Assembly (NCBI RefSeq): GCF_036699995.1
Contig: NZ_CP144906.1
Span: 1,426,001-1,490,000, forward strand
DNA: 64,000 bases
DNA from: Clostridium beijerinckii
Lineage (GTDB): Bacteria > Bacillota > Clostridia > Clostridiales > Clostridiaceae
Reading direction: 5' to 3'
Shown: piece by piece, positions 1 through 8,684 of the stretch
Layout of the letters: each line of letters starts with the position of its first letter
Position numbering within the stretch: the first letter of the stretch is position 1
Notes under the pieces: model-generated
The model's database searches: none
Told to the model about the DNA's origin: nothing
What the model saw: only the letters and a program-made list of their open reading frames with translations
Made by a program: the position numbers and the translations under genes

Positions 1-17
1 AAGGATAAGTAAGGGTA

Positions 18-995
18 ATGAGTAGTCTTAAAGAAATAAAAGAAGAGATTTTAAAATCAAAAAGAATTGGATTATCATTCCATACATCTCCAGATGGAGA
101 TGCTATAGGTAGCACTTTAGCACTACTAAATGCATTAAGGCATTTAGGGAAGGATTCATATATTATATCAAGAGATGTTATTTCTGATAACCTCTCTTTC
201 CTTTCTTTTGCAAATGAAATTGATGGTAATACTTTAGAACCAAAAGAAGGTACTGATCTTGTAATAATACTAGATTGTGGTAATGTTGAAAGAATATCTG
301 CAGATCTAAGTAATTACAAAGGTAAGGTCATTAATATTGATCATCATATTTCAAATGAAGAATATGGATTTATTAATTATGTAGATGTAAGTGCAGCAGC
401 CACATGTGAAATATCATATTTGCTAGCAGAAGAGTTAGGAATTGATTTTAAGAATAAAACTGATGTTGAAATAAATATAGGGAGTGCAGTTTATACAGGA
501 ATTGTAACAGATACAGGTTCTTTTAGACATTCCAATGTTACTAAGAGAACTCATAAAATAGTATCAGAACTTATAGAACTTGGAGTAAACAACAGTAAAG
601 TCCATAGCAATCTTTTTGATAATAAACCATTTGAGAAAGTAAAATTAATGGGATGTGTGTTATCTAATATTGAGCTCGCTCTAGAAAATAAAGTGGCAGT
701 CCTTGAGATACCGAAGGGAATGTTAGAGGAATTTAACTTAAAAAATACTGATACTTCAGATATAATTTCAGTTGGCCTTGGAATTAAAGGCGTAGAAGTT
801 TCTATGCTTTTGAAAGAAGTTGAAGATGGAGTTAAAGGAAGCTTAAGATCTAAAAATGATGTGGATGTTCGAAAAGTTGCAGAAGTATATGGCGGTGGCG
901 GACATATAAAAGCTGCTGGAGTTATGCAAAAAGGCGTAGATATAGAAACTGCAAAAGAAAATCTGCTAAAGATACTTAAAGAAGAGCTTAAATAA
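18..995 (+). CDS. nrnA: DHH/DHHA1 phosphoesterase, NrnA-like nanoRNase
   Basis: A 325-residue cytoplasmic protein of the DHH-DHHA1 family. The N-terminal DHH domain shows an HTSPDGDAIGS motif (His22, Asp26, Asp28) and the name-giving DHH triad at residues 108-110, which bind two metal ions. The C-terminal DHHA1 domain carries the glycine-rich GGGGHIKAAG motif near residue 292 that contacts the substrate backbone. NrnA homologues degrade 2-5 nt RNA to mononucleotides and dephosphorylate 3'-phosphoadenosine 5'-phosphate. The position just before truB is the usual Firmicute arrangement, where rbfA precedes it; only 17 nt of upstream sequence are visible. The ATG at 18 has only a weak AAGGG-like binding site directly upstream. 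The family call is firm; substrate preference is by analogy. Confidence 0.93.
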   Translation: MSSLKEIKEEILKSKRIGLSFHTSPDGDAIGSTLALLNALRHLGKDSYIISRDVISDNLSFLSFANEIDGNTLEPKEGTDLVIILDCGNVERISADLSNYKGKVINIDHHISNEEYGFINYVDVSAAATCEISYLLAEELGIDFKNKTDVEINIGSAVYTGIVTDTGSFRHSNVTKRTHKIVSELIELGVNNSKVHSNLFDNKPFEKVKLMGCVLSNIELALENKVAVLEIPKGMLEEFNLKNTDTSDIISVGLGIKGVEVSMLLKEVEDGVKGSLRSKNDVDVRKVAEVYGGGGHIKAAGVMQKGVDIETAKENLLKILKEELK

Positions 996-1075
996 TAAAA
1001 AATAAAATATAAATTATATTTATGAAAAGTAAGTAATAACTTCACTTATATAAGGAAGGAATAGAGAATTCATAT

Positions 1076-1975
1076 ATGAAAGATACAAAAACTTCACAGA
1101 TAAATGGAGTATTAAATATATTCAAAAATAAAGGAATGACTTCCTTTGATGTAGTTAGAAAAATAAAATTCTTAGCTAACGAGAAGAAAGTTGGTCATAC
1201 TGGAACATTGGACCCAGAAGCTACTGGAGTCCTTCCAGTCTGCCTTGGAAAAGCTACAAAAACTATTGATTATATAATGAACAGTAATAAGGTATATGAG
1301 GTGAAGTTTCTACTTGGAGTGAAGACAACTACATATGATCTTGAAGGTGAGATATTGGAGAAGAATGAAATAGATCATATTAAGAGTGATGAAGTTTCAG
1401 AGGTTGCATTATCTTTTATCGGAGAATATGACCAAGTTCCACCTATGTATTCTGCCCTTAAAAAAAATGGAGTAAGGCTCTATGATTTGGCGAGGAAAGG
1501 TATTGAGGTAGAAAGAGAAGCGAGAAAAGTTAGAATATTTAATATATCAGACTTGAAGATTGAATTACCTTATGTATATATGAAAGTAGCTTGTTCAAAA
1601 GGGACATATATTAGAAGTTTATGTTATGATATTGGTGAAAAACTAAAAGTTGGAGCAGCTATGGCAGAATTAAATAGATCTGAAACATCTATTTTTAAGC
1701 AATCAGATAGTGTAAACATAGATGATTTAACTAAGGAAAATATACAAGATTATATTATGACTATAGAGGATGCACTTTCTTTTTACCCTAAGATTACAGT
1801 AAAGAGTACATTTACTAAATTATTAGTAAATGGAGTTAAAGTATTCGATAAGAGATTGACAAATGAAAAAAGAGAAAAAAATGTTTTATATAGGGTATAT
1901 GATAGTGAAGGTACTTTTATAGGAATTGGAAAACAAGATGATGATGGATTCAAAATCGAAAAATTGTTGCTTTAG
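1076..1975 (+). CDS. truB: tRNA pseudouridine(55) synthase TruB
   Basis: TruB converts U55 of the T-loop of most tRNAs to pseudouridine. At 299 residues it has the usual bacterial length. The catalytic motif HTGTLDPEATGVLPVCLG begins at residue 41, with catalytic Asp46. The later motif GTYIRSLCYDIGE is also typical. The C-terminal about 60 residues would form the PUA-like tail. It lies 80 nt after nrnA and 57 nt before ribF in one direction, in the classical nrnA-truB-ribF-rpsO-pnp order, so co-transcription is likely. No terminator is visible on either side. The ATG at 1076 follows a purine-rich AAGGAAGG site about 20 nt upstream. Confidence 0.97.
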   Translation: MKDTKTSQINGVLNIFKNKGMTSFDVVRKIKFLANEKKVGHTGTLDPEATGVLPVCLGKATKTIDYIMNSNKVYEVKFLLGVKTTTYDLEGEILEKNEIDHIKSDEVSEVALSFIGEYDQVPPMYSALKKNGVRLYDLARKGIEVEREARKVRIFNISDLKIELPYVYMKVACSKGTYIRSLCYDIGEKLKVGAAMAELNRSETSIFKQSDSVNIDDLTKENIQDYIMTIEDALSFYPKITVKSTFTKLLVNGVKVFDKRLTNEKREKNVLYRVYDSEGTFIGIGKQDDDGFKIEKLLL

Positions 1976-2032
1976 GCATCTTAACTAGTATGTAGCTGTT
2001 TTTCTGGGTGCCTTGATTTAGGAGTAAGGATA

Positions 2033-2968
2033 ATGATAATTATAGATAAACATTCAAAAGATATTCAAAGTTCTAATAATTATATAGCTCTTGGAAGTTT
2101 TGATGGACTTCATATTGGGCATCTTTCTTTAATAAACAAAGTAGTAGAAGTTGCAAAAAAAAATAAAGGGAGAAGTATGGTTTTTACATTTAAAAACCAT
2201 CCGAGAACTCTTATAAATAAAGAAAACTCAGTAAAACTTTTGATGGACAATGAAAGAAAAGCAAAAATTCTGGAAAAACATAAAGTAGATATAGTTTGCT
2301 TTAAGGAATTTGATCTTGAATTTATGAAAATGACTCCAAAGGAATTTATAGAGTTTTTGATAGTTAATTATAATATCAAGGGGTTTGTTGTAGGGTTTAA
2401 TTATAAATTCGGATACAAAAATTTAGGAAATGTAGAACTTCTAAGAGAATTGCAAAATGAATATGGGTATGAACTATATGTTATGGATCCATGTACATAT
2501 AATAACGATGTTGTAAGCAGTACTAGAATTAGAAAAGCCATTCAAGATGGTGAGGTTTCAGAAGCTAATAATATGCTCAGCATGCCTTATACATTAAGTG
2601 GTGAAATTATTCATGGAAAGAAAATTGGAAGAACTATAGGTTTTCCTACAGCGAATTTAAAATATGATGAAAATTTCATTTTACCTAAGATTGGTGTATA
2701 TTATACTAATATTAAGGTAAATAATAATATATATAAAGGAATTACATCTGTTGGATATAATCCTACGGTTGAAGGTAAAAATTTAACGGTAGAAACGTAT
2801 ATATTAGATTTTAATAAAGAAATATACGGAGATAAAATAGATGTGAGTTTTATAAAAAAAATCCGCGACGAAGAAAAATTTAATAGTTTAGAAGAGTTAA
2901 AGGACCAGCTCGAAAATGATAAGGCTTTTGCAAAAAATGAGAATTGCATGTCGGCTTTAATAATATAG
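2033..2968 (+). CDS. ribF: Bifunctional riboflavin kinase / FAD synthetase
   Basis: A 311-residue fusion enzyme that phosphorylates riboflavin to FMN and adenylylates FMN to FAD. The N-terminal nucleotidyltransferase half shows a GSFDGLHIGHLSL motif around residues 22-34 (HIGH-type) and SSTRIRKAI near residue 163. The C-terminal flavokinase half starts with the GRTIGFPTANL signature near residue 200. It is separated by more than 20 kb from the riboflavin biosynthesis operon at 23.5-27.2 kb and sits in the housekeeping truB-ribF-rpsO group. No FMN riboswitch precedes it. The start has an AGGAGTAAGGATA binding site. Confidence 0.96.
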   Translation: MIIIDKHSKDIQSSNNYIALGSFDGLHIGHLSLINKVVEVAKKNKGRSMVFTFKNHPRTLINKENSVKLLMDNERKAKILEKHKVDIVCFKEFDLEFMKMTPKEFIEFLIVNYNIKGFVVGFNYKFGYKNLGNVELLRELQNEYGYELYVMDPCTYNNDVVSSTRIRKAIQDGEVSEANNMLSMPYTLSGEIIHGKKIGRTIGFPTANLKYDENFILPKIGVYYTNIKVNNNIYKGITSVGYNPTVEGKNLTVETYILDFNKEIYGDKIDVSFIKKIRDEEKFNSLEELKDQLENDKAFAKNENCMSALII

Positions 2969-2997
2969 TTTACAATAATAGTTACTTTTGATATAAT
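2969..2997 (+). promoter_or_regulatory. SigA-type promoter for rpsO
   Basis: TTTACA at 2969-2974 and a perfect TATAAT at 2992-2997 are separated by 17 nt. It begins just after the ribF stop codon. Transcription would start near 3003, right before a structured leader. This gives rpsO and pnp an expression source independent of the upstream genes. Confidence 0.75.
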
Positions 2998-3002
2998 AAC
3001 AC

Positions 3003-3056
3003 AGGGAACCTAATTCTAAGTTGTAAGGTGCCATCTTTTACTTGGAACTAGGGGAT
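3003..3056 (+). promoter_or_regulatory. Structured 5' leader of rpsO, probable S15 autoregulation site
   Basis: Arms 3009-3021 (CCTAATTCTAAGT) and 3040-3052 (ACTTGGAACTAGG) can pair over 12 of 13 positions, one of them a G-T wobble, and enclose an 18-nt loop. No T run follows, so this is not a simple terminator. S15 is known to repress its own mRNA through leader structures in several bacteria, with different folds in different lineages. Assignment to S15 control is inferred from the position. Confidence 0.5.
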
Positions 3057-3087
3057 AATTAATATAATACACGGAGGTGCACTTATA

Positions 3088-3351
3088 ATGGATAAGGCAA
3101 GAAAATTGGAATTAATTAAAAAGTTTGGAAGAAGCGAAGGAGACACTGGTTCACCAGAAGTTCAAGTAGCATTACTTACTGAAAGAATTCAATCTTTAAC
3201 TGAACATTTAAAAGTTCATAAGAAAGATCATCACTCAAGAAGAGGGCTATTAATGATGGTTGGTCAAAGAAGAGGTCTTTTAAACTATTTAAGTGATCAA
3301 GATATCGAAAGATATAGAACTTTAATCAAAGAATTAGGTTTAAGAAGATAA
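3088..3351 (+). CDS. rpsO: 30S ribosomal protein S15
   Basis: An 87-residue S15, close to the usual 88-89. The family signatures [17 protein letters not shown] and [19 protein letters not shown] are present; the second forms the 16S rRNA and bridge-contacting region. S15 is a primary binder of the central domain of 16S rRNA in the 30S platform. A strong GGAGGTG ribosome binding site precedes the ATG. A terminator follows immediately, so rpsO can be a one-gene transcript from its own promoter, with pnp next in the same direction. Confidence 0.98.
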   Translation: MDKARKLELIKKFGRSEGDTGSPEVQVALLTERIQSLTEHLKVHKKDHHSRRGLLMMVGQRRGLLNYLSDQDIERYRTLIKELGLRR

Positions 3352-3355
3352 TTTT

Positions 3356-3381
3356 TAGAGCGGAGTTTTCCGCTCTATTAT
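3356..3381 (+). terminator. Intrinsic terminator after rpsO
   Basis: Stem TAGAGCGG / CCGCTCTA with an AGTTTT-type loop, followed by TTATTTT. It lies directly after the rpsO stop and may attenuate read-through into pnp. Confidence 0.8.
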
Positions 3382-3457
3382 TTTAAACTATACAAATTAT
3401 AGAAAAATTATACAATATTATTAATGATTAGATGAACCTAAAGGGAGGTCATAAATT

Positions 3458-5563
3458 ATGAATAACGTTCTAACGACTGAAATCGCTGGAAGAGAATTGA
3501 AAGTTGAGTTCGGAAAAGTAGGTATGTTATCAAATGCAGCAACATTTACTAGCTATGGAGACACAGTAATTTTAACTAATGTTAATGCATCAGAGCAGCC
3601 AAGAGAAGGAATTGATTTCTTTCCTCTAAGTGTTGAATATGAAGAAAGATTATATGCAGTAGGTAAAATTCCAGGTGGATTTATCAAGAGAGAAGGAAGA
3701 CCATCAGAAAAAGCTATATTAAATGGTAGAGCTGTTGATAGAACTCTAAGACCTCTATTTCCAAAGGGATACAGAAATGACGTTCAAGTTGTTACTACAG
3801 TTGTATCCGTAGAAAAAGATAATTTGCCAGAAATCTTAGCAATTAATGCAGCATCGCTTGCATTATGCCTTTCAAGTATTCCTTATACAATTCCAGCTGC
3901 AGCAGTTCAAGTGGGAATTATCGATGGTAAATTCGTTACAAATCCAGATACAGAAGGCCGTGAAAAAAGCATTCTTCACTTAACAGTGTGTGCTACAAAA
4001 GAAAGAGTAATGATGATTGAAGCTGGTGGACAGGAGATACCAGAAGATACTATGATAGACGCCATTAAATATGGTTTTGATGAGTGTCAAAAGATTATTG
4101 CATTCCAAGAAGAAGCAGTAGCTAAGTTTGGAAAGAAAAAAGATGAGCCAGTATTATATGCTGTAGATCCAGAACTTGAAAAAGATGTTAAAGAATTTGC
4201 ATCTGACATGATTAAAGAAGCAATGTACATCATGGAAAAAGATGAAAGAAATGCTGCTGTTGATGCAGTTTATGAAAAAGTTAATGAAGCATTTGGTGAA
4301 AAATATGCTGATAAAATGGGTGATATTAAAGAAGTTCTTTACACTATGCAAAAGAAAGTTGTAAGACATATGCTTCTAAAAGATAAGAGAAGACCAGATG
4401 GAAGAGCATTTGATCAAATCAGACCATTAGGGTGTGAAGTAGGAATTTTACCTAGAACACATGGTACAGGATTATTCACAAGAGGATTAACTCAAGTAAT
4501 GACAGTTGCAACTCTTGGGTCAATTAGCGAGATTCAAATACTAGATGGAATAGATGAAGCTCAATCAAAACGATATATGCATCATTATAATTTCCCAGGA
4601 TACAGTGTTGGAGAAGTAAAACCTTTAAGAGGTCCTGGTAGACGTGAAATAGGTCATGGAGCTTTAGCAGAAAGAGCTTTAGAACCATTAATCCCTTCCG
4701 AAGAAGAATTCCCATATACAATAAGATTAGTATCAGAAGTTTTAAGTTCTAATGGTTCAACTTCACAAGCATCAGTTTGTGGTTCAACATTAGCATTATT
4801 AGATGCAGGTGTACCAATTAAAAGACCAGCAGCTGGTATTGCAATGGGATTAATAACTTCAGAAGATTTAAGTGAAGAAGCAGTATTAACTGATATTCAA
4901 GGAATAGAAGATTTCTTTGGAGATATGGATTTCAAGGTAGCTGGAACAACAGAAGGTATAACATCTATTCAAGTAGATACTAAGCTTCAAGGTTTTAGTT
5001 TTAATGTAGTAGAAAATGCTATAAGAGATGCTAGAAAAGCTAGACTTACTATAATTGATAAAATAAATGAATGTATTTCTACACCTAGAGAAGATGTTTC
5101 ATTATATGCTCCAAAAACACAAATTATGAGCATAAATCCTGATAAAATAAGGGATGTAATAGGAGCAGGCGGTAAGGTTATAAATAAAATAATACAAGAT
5201 ACAGGAGTTAAGATAGATATAAAAGAAGATGGAACTGTATTTGTAAGCTCAACTGATCATAATGGTGTTAATGAAGCCATAAAGATAATAGAAGGATTAA
5301 CTAAAGAAGTTAAAGCCGGAGAAGTTTATCTTGGAAAAGTTACTAAAATAACTACATTTGGAGCATTTGTTGAGATCTTACCAAGTAAAGAAGGATTAGT
5401 TCATATTTCTAAGTTAGCTAAAGAAAGAGTGAACAAAGTAGAAGATGTAGTATCTATTGGAGATGAGATTTTAGTTAAGGTTACAGAAATTGATAACCAA
5501 GGTAGAATAAATCTTTCAAGAAAAGATGCTTTATTAGAACAAGAAAATAAGGAAGAGAAATAA
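3458..5563 (+). CDS. pnp: Polyribonucleotide nucleotidyltransferase (PNPase)
   Basis: A 701-residue 3'-5' phosphorolytic exoribonuclease that works as a trimer in mRNA decay. Two RNase PH-like domains are visible: the first from the N-terminus ([23 protein letters not shown] around residue 80) and the second from about residue 310 ([33 protein letters not shown]). They are followed by a KH domain ([15 protein letters not shown] near residue 565) and an S1 domain (about 620-690). Full family length. It has an AGGGAGGTC binding site and follows rpsO, the conserved pair in Bacteria. PNPase partners RNase Y in Firmicute degradosomes; rny lies 10 kb downstream here. Confidence 0.98.
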   Translation: MNNVLTTEIAGRELKVEFGKVGMLSNAATFTSYGDTVILTNVNASEQPREGIDFFPLSVEYEERLYAVGKIPGGFIKREGRPSEKAILNGRAVDRTLRPLFPKGYRNDVQVVTTVVSVEKDNLPEILAINAASLALCLSSIPYTIPAAAVQVGIIDGKFVTNPDTEGREKSILHLTVCATKERVMMIEAGGQEIPEDTMIDAIKYGFDECQKIIAFQEEAVAKFGKKKDEPVLYAVDPELEKDVKEFASDMIKEAMYIMEKDERNAAVDAVYEKVNEAFGEKYADKMGDIKEVLYTMQKKVVRHMLLKDKRRPDGRAFDQIRPLGCEVGILPRTHGTGLFTRGLTQVMTVATLGSISEIQILDGIDEAQSKRYMHHYNFPGYSVGEVKPLRGPGRREIGHGALAERALEPLIPSEEEFPYTIRLVSEVLSSNGSTSQASVCGSTLALLDAGVPIKRPAAGIAMGLITSEDLSEEAVLTDIQGIEDFFGDMDFKVAGTTEGITSIQVDTKLQGFSFNVVENAIRDARKARLTIIDKINECISTPREDVSLYAPKTQIMSINPDKIRDVIGAGGKVINKIIQDTGVKIDIKEDGTVFVSSTDHNGVNEAIKIIEGLTKEVKAGEVYLGKVTKITTFGAFVEILPSKEGLVHISKLAKERVNKVEDVVSIGDEILVKVTEIDNQGRINLSRKDALLEQENKEEK

Positions 5564-5588
5564 AGGGCAATTAATTGCCTTTTTTTTA
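5563..5588 (+). terminator. Intrinsic terminator after pnp
   Basis: Stem GGGCAA / TTGCCT with a TTAA loop, followed by eight T residues. It begins at the last base of the pnp stop codon. Confidence 0.85.
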
Positions 5589-5612
5589 ACTAAGAAGGAG
5601 GGCAAGGACAAA

Positions 5613-6920
5613 ATGTATAACACATATACCCTTAAAAATGGATTAAGAATTGTAACAGAAAAAATAGAACACTTAAACTCTATCAGTGTTGGAGTAATGG
5701 TTCAAAATGGTTCTAGAAATGAGAACCCAGAAGTTAATGGGATATCGCATTTTATTGAGCATATGTTTTTTAAAGGAACTGATAAAAGAACTTCGAAAGA
5801 AATAATGGAGGATATTGAAAATGTTGGAGGACAGATCAATGCTTTCACAAGTAAAGAGGCTACCTGCTATTATATAAAAGCATTAGATACCCATCTGGAT
5901 TTAACTTTAGATGTTCTTTCAGACATACTTTTAAATGCAAAATTTGATCCAGAAGAGATAGAAAAAGAAAAAGGCGTAGTAATTGAAGAAATTAATATGA
6001 GTGAAGATTCACCGGAAGATGTACTAGATGATGTGCATTCTAAAGCTTGTTTTGGAAATGAGTCGTTAGGATATCCTATTTTAGGAACAATACCATTGGT
6101 AAAGTCATTTACTAGAGAAAAGATATTAAATTTTATTAGTGAAAAGTATACTCCATATAATTCTGTAATATCAGTTTGTGGTAAATTCAATGATAAAGAG
6201 TTAGATGAATTGATTAATAAATACTTTGGTGAATGGAAAAGTAAAGGTGAATATACTCCAGAATATGATAAGACAATAATACAAGTTGATTCTGCATATG
6301 CAAAGAAAGAAATTGAGCAGCTTCATATTTCTTTGGGATTAGAGGGATTGCCTTATGGAGATGAAAACAATTACGCATTAGTGCTGCTTAATAATATATT
6401 TGGAAGTGGCGCATCTTCAATCCTTTTCCAAAAAGTGCGAGAAGAATTAGGATTGTGTTATTCTATAACATCTTACCTGCAACCATTTCAGGGAGTAGGA
6501 ACGTTAAATATATATGCCGGCTTAAATAGAAATTATGGAGAGAAGGCCTTAGAGGTTATAGAAAAAGAAATTACTCTATTTAGTAAGAATGGAATAACTG
6601 ATAAGCAGCTTGAAATAAACAAGGAGAAAATTAAAGCTAATTATATTTTAGGGCTTGAAAGTACGAGTTCGAGAATGTTTTCGAATGCAAAGACATTCCT
6701 GTTTAGAAATAAAATAAAAACTCAAGAAGAAGTAATAAAGAAAATAGATAATATAAGAAAAGATGATATACAATACGTCTTAGAAAGATGTTTTAAAAAG
6801 GGAGTTATAAATGCAGCGTATGTTGGGCAAGATGTAGAATATAGTAAATTAGATTCTATAATACTAAAGAATGCAAAAGCATATGATAACTCAAATCATA
6901 ATGGTAAAATTAATTTATAG
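5613..6920 (+). CDS. M16-family zinc peptidase (YmxG/MlpA-type processing peptidase)
   Basis: A 435-residue pitrilysin-family protein. The inverted zinc motif HFIEH is at residues 46-50, with the third ligand expected in the following helix (EEIEKEKGVVIEEI region). The C-terminal half resembles the inactive second M16 domain, with the typical GLEGLPYGDENNYAL and QKVREELGLCYSI stretches. There is no signal peptide, so it acts in the cytoplasm. In Bacillus and Clostridium this gene regularly follows pnp and precedes dapG-type genes, as here. The physiological substrate is not established. An AAGGAGGGCAAGG site precedes the ATG. Confidence 0.92.
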   Translation: MYNTYTLKNGLRIVTEKIEHLNSISVGVMVQNGSRNENPEVNGISHFIEHMFFKGTDKRTSKEIMEDIENVGGQINAFTSKEATCYYIKALDTHLDLTLDVLSDILLNAKFDPEEIEKEKGVVIEEINMSEDSPEDVLDDVHSKACFGNESLGYPILGTIPLVKSFTREKILNFISEKYTPYNSVISVCGKFNDKELDELINKYFGEWKSKGEYTPEYDKTIIQVDSAYAKKEIEQLHISLGLEGLPYGDENNYALVLLNNIFGSGASSILFQKVREELGLCYSITSYLQPFQGVGTLNIYAGLNRNYGEKALEVIEKEITLFSKNGITDKQLEINKEKIKANYILGLESTSSRMFSNAKTFLFRNKIKTQEEVIKKIDNIRKDDIQYVLERCFKKGVINAAYVGQDVEYSKLDSIILKNAKAYDNSNHNGKINL

Positions 6921-6938
6921 AAGATTATGTAATAATAC

Positions 6939-6985
6939 ACCTCCTTTTCTCATATTATTTTATGAGTACTAAAAGGAGGTTTTTA
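6939..6985 (+). terminator. Terminator-like hairpin overlapping the next gene's ribosome binding site
   Basis: The 5' arm ACCTCCTTTT (from 6939) pairs with AAAAGGAGGT (to 6980), with an inner CTCAT/ATGAG pairing, followed by TTTTTA. It has the form of an intrinsic terminator for the M16 gene. The 3' arm is also the AAAGGAGG binding site of the gene starting at 6988, so read-through mRNA should have its binding site masked. Confidence 0.7.
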
Positions 6986-6987
6986 TT

Positions 6988-7269
6988 ATGAGCGAAGAAA
7001 ATAAGGTAAAATATTTAAGTGATATAGAGAGATACGAACTTATTAATATAAATGATGGTGAAAAGTATGATTATCTATTAAATAATGATTTAATAATAGA
7101 TGAAGAAGGAAACTTTAAATATTTAATAGTTAATTTAAGTGGCGGAAAATTTAATCTGTTTAGCAGTAAAGATTTTTTAGAAATTCCATGGGATTGTGTA
7201 AAAAAAATTGGTGCTAAAACTATCATATTAGATGCAGATGAGGAAGTAATAAAAAAAGTAAAGTTATAA
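6988..7269 (+). CDS. YlmC/YmxH-family PRC-barrel-like sporulation protein
   Basis: A 93-residue acidic protein matching the YlmC/YmxH group: an N-terminal SDIERYELININDGEKYDYL segment, a central short beta-rich barrel, and IPWDCVKKIGAKTIILD near the end. Family members are found in endospore formers, and some are transcribed during sporulation; the molecular function is unknown. It sits 16 nt upstream of the aspartate kinase gene, as in Bacillus where ymxH lies near dapG. Its binding site is buried in the hairpin at 6939-6980. Confidence 0.82.
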   Translation: MSEENKVKYLSDIERYELININDGEKYDYLLNNDLIIDEEGNFKYLIVNLSGGKFNLFSSKDFLEIPWDCVKKIGAKTIILDADEEVIKKVKL

Positions 7270-7285
7270 TTCAGGAGGAAATTTA

Positions 7286-8482
7286 ATGAAAATAGTTGTA
7301 CAAAAGTTTGGAGGAACTTCAGTATCCACTGAAGAAAATAGAAGGAAAGTAATTGAAAAAGTTAAGAGTGCTATTAAAGAAGGATATAGTCCTGTTGTAG
7401 TAGTATCAGCGATGGGAAGAAAAGGTCAGCCATATGCAACAGATACATTATTATCATTAATAAGCGATAAATTTAAAAATGCCAATAAGTTAGCACAAGA
7501 CTTATTAATGACATGTGGAGAAATTATAAGCTCAGTTGTTATGAGTAATGATTTATATAATGCAGGAATTGATGCTGTACCACTTACTGGCGGACAAGCA
7601 GGAATATTAACTGATAATAATTTTACAGATGCAACTTGTATTGAGGTGAAACCTAAAAAAATATTAGAGTTAGTGTCTCAAGGAAGAATTCCTGTAGTAA
7701 CTGGATTTCAAGGAATGACTGAAAACGGATATTTAACTACTTTAGGTAGAGGGGGAAGTGATACAACGGCTTCTATTTTAGGAGTGGCCCTCAAAGCGTC
7801 AGCAATTGAAATATATACTGATGTAGATGGAATTATGACAGCAGATCCAAGAGTGGTTGAAAATGCAAATTTAATTGATGTAATAAGTTATAATGAAGTA
7901 TTCCAACTAGCGGATAAGGGTGCAACAGTAATTCATCCAAAAGCTGTAGAAGTTGCTATGGAAGGAAATATTCCTATATTAATTAAAAATACTATGAGCA
8001 ATAGTAAAGGAACTTTAATAAACAACTTTGGGGATAAAGGTAATGACAGGATAATGACAGGAATCGCAAGCCAAAAGAATAGAATTCAGATTTCTATCAG
8101 GGCTGTAGAAAATCAAGGAAATGTGAAATACAAAAATGTATTGGATTTATTAGCCGCAAATAAAATAAGCTTAGACCTAATAAATATATTCCCTGATGAG
8201 CAAATTTTCACTATAAATCAAGTGGATAAAGAGATTTTAGAAAATGTTTTAAACAATGCTAACTTGAAGTATACTTTGATAGATAACTGCAGCAAAGTAG
8301 CAGTTATTGGTTCGAGAATGAAGGGAATACCAGGAGTAATGGCTAAAATAATCAAGGCATTAAGTGATAATAATATAGAAGTACTACAGACAGCAGATTC
8401 GCATATGACAATCTGGTGCTTGGTTCACTCTGAAAACGAAAAAGAAGCGATAAATGTTTTACATAAAACTTTTAAACTTTAA
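7286..8482 (+). CDS. dapG: Aspartate kinase
   Basis: A 398-residue aspartokinase catalysing the first step from aspartate to lysine, threonine, methionine and diaminopimelate. The N-terminal KFGGTSV motif (residues 6-12) and the catalytic region TLGRGGSDTTA are intact. A tandem ACT regulatory pair occupies about residues 270-398. The length fits a monofunctional alpha-type aspartokinase, without a fused homoserine dehydrogenase. Synteny after a YmxH-type gene matches B. subtilis dapG, whose enzyme responds to diaminopimelate; which effector acts here cannot be read from the sequence. A CAGGAGG site precedes the start. Confidence 0.93.
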   Translation: MKIVVQKFGGTSVSTEENRRKVIEKVKSAIKEGYSPVVVVSAMGRKGQPYATDTLLSLISDKFKNANKLAQDLLMTCGEIISSVVMSNDLYNAGIDAVPLTGGQAGILTDNNFTDATCIEVKPKKILELVSQGRIPVVTGFQGMTENGYLTTLGRGGSDTTASILGVALKASAIEIYTDVDGIMTADPRVVENANLIDVISYNEVFQLADKGATVIHPKAVEVAMEGNIPILIKNTMSNSKGTLINNFGDKGNDRIMTGIASQKNRIQISIRAVENQGNVKYKNVLDLLAANKISLDLINIFPDEQIFTINQVDKEILENVLNNANLKYTLIDNCSKVAVIGSRMKGIPGVMAKIIKALSDNNIEVLQTADSHMTIWCLVHSENEKEAINVLHKTFKL

Positions 8483-8528
8483 TATAAAGGAAGTTAAACT
8501 AAGTGCATTCCATGAGTTTTTATAGGTA

Positions 8529-8623
8529 GTAAGTTCGATTAATCAAATCATAGATTTGGAATTCAAAAGGAAACTCGATTTGCTGAGTAAGTTCAATTAA
8601 CTAAATTATAGATTTGGAATTTC
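8529..8623 (+). repeat. Pair of 37-nt imperfect direct repeats
   Basis: Two copies begin with GTAAGTTC at 8529 and 8587, each continuing through AATTA...TAGATTTGGAATT, and are 58 nt apart. They lie between dapG and the ClpP-like gene. The copies differ at only a few positions. No coding potential is apparent. They could be a duplicated operator or a decayed repeat element. Confidence 0.7.
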
Positions 8624-8632
8624 ACTTATGAA

Positions 8633-8684
8633 TAAAATAATTCCTACTGTACAAAATAAAAAGAGTATAGGAGGAATTATTTTA
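8633..8684 (+). promoter_or_regulatory. Stem-loop masking the start region of the ClpP-like gene
   Basis: A perfect 13-bp inverted repeat: TAAAATAATTCCT at 8633-8645 pairs with AGGAATTATTTTA at 8672-8684. The 3' arm contains part of the AGGAGG binding site and the A of the start codon. Formation in mRNA should block initiation. No T run follows, so it is not a terminator. Confidence 0.6.
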
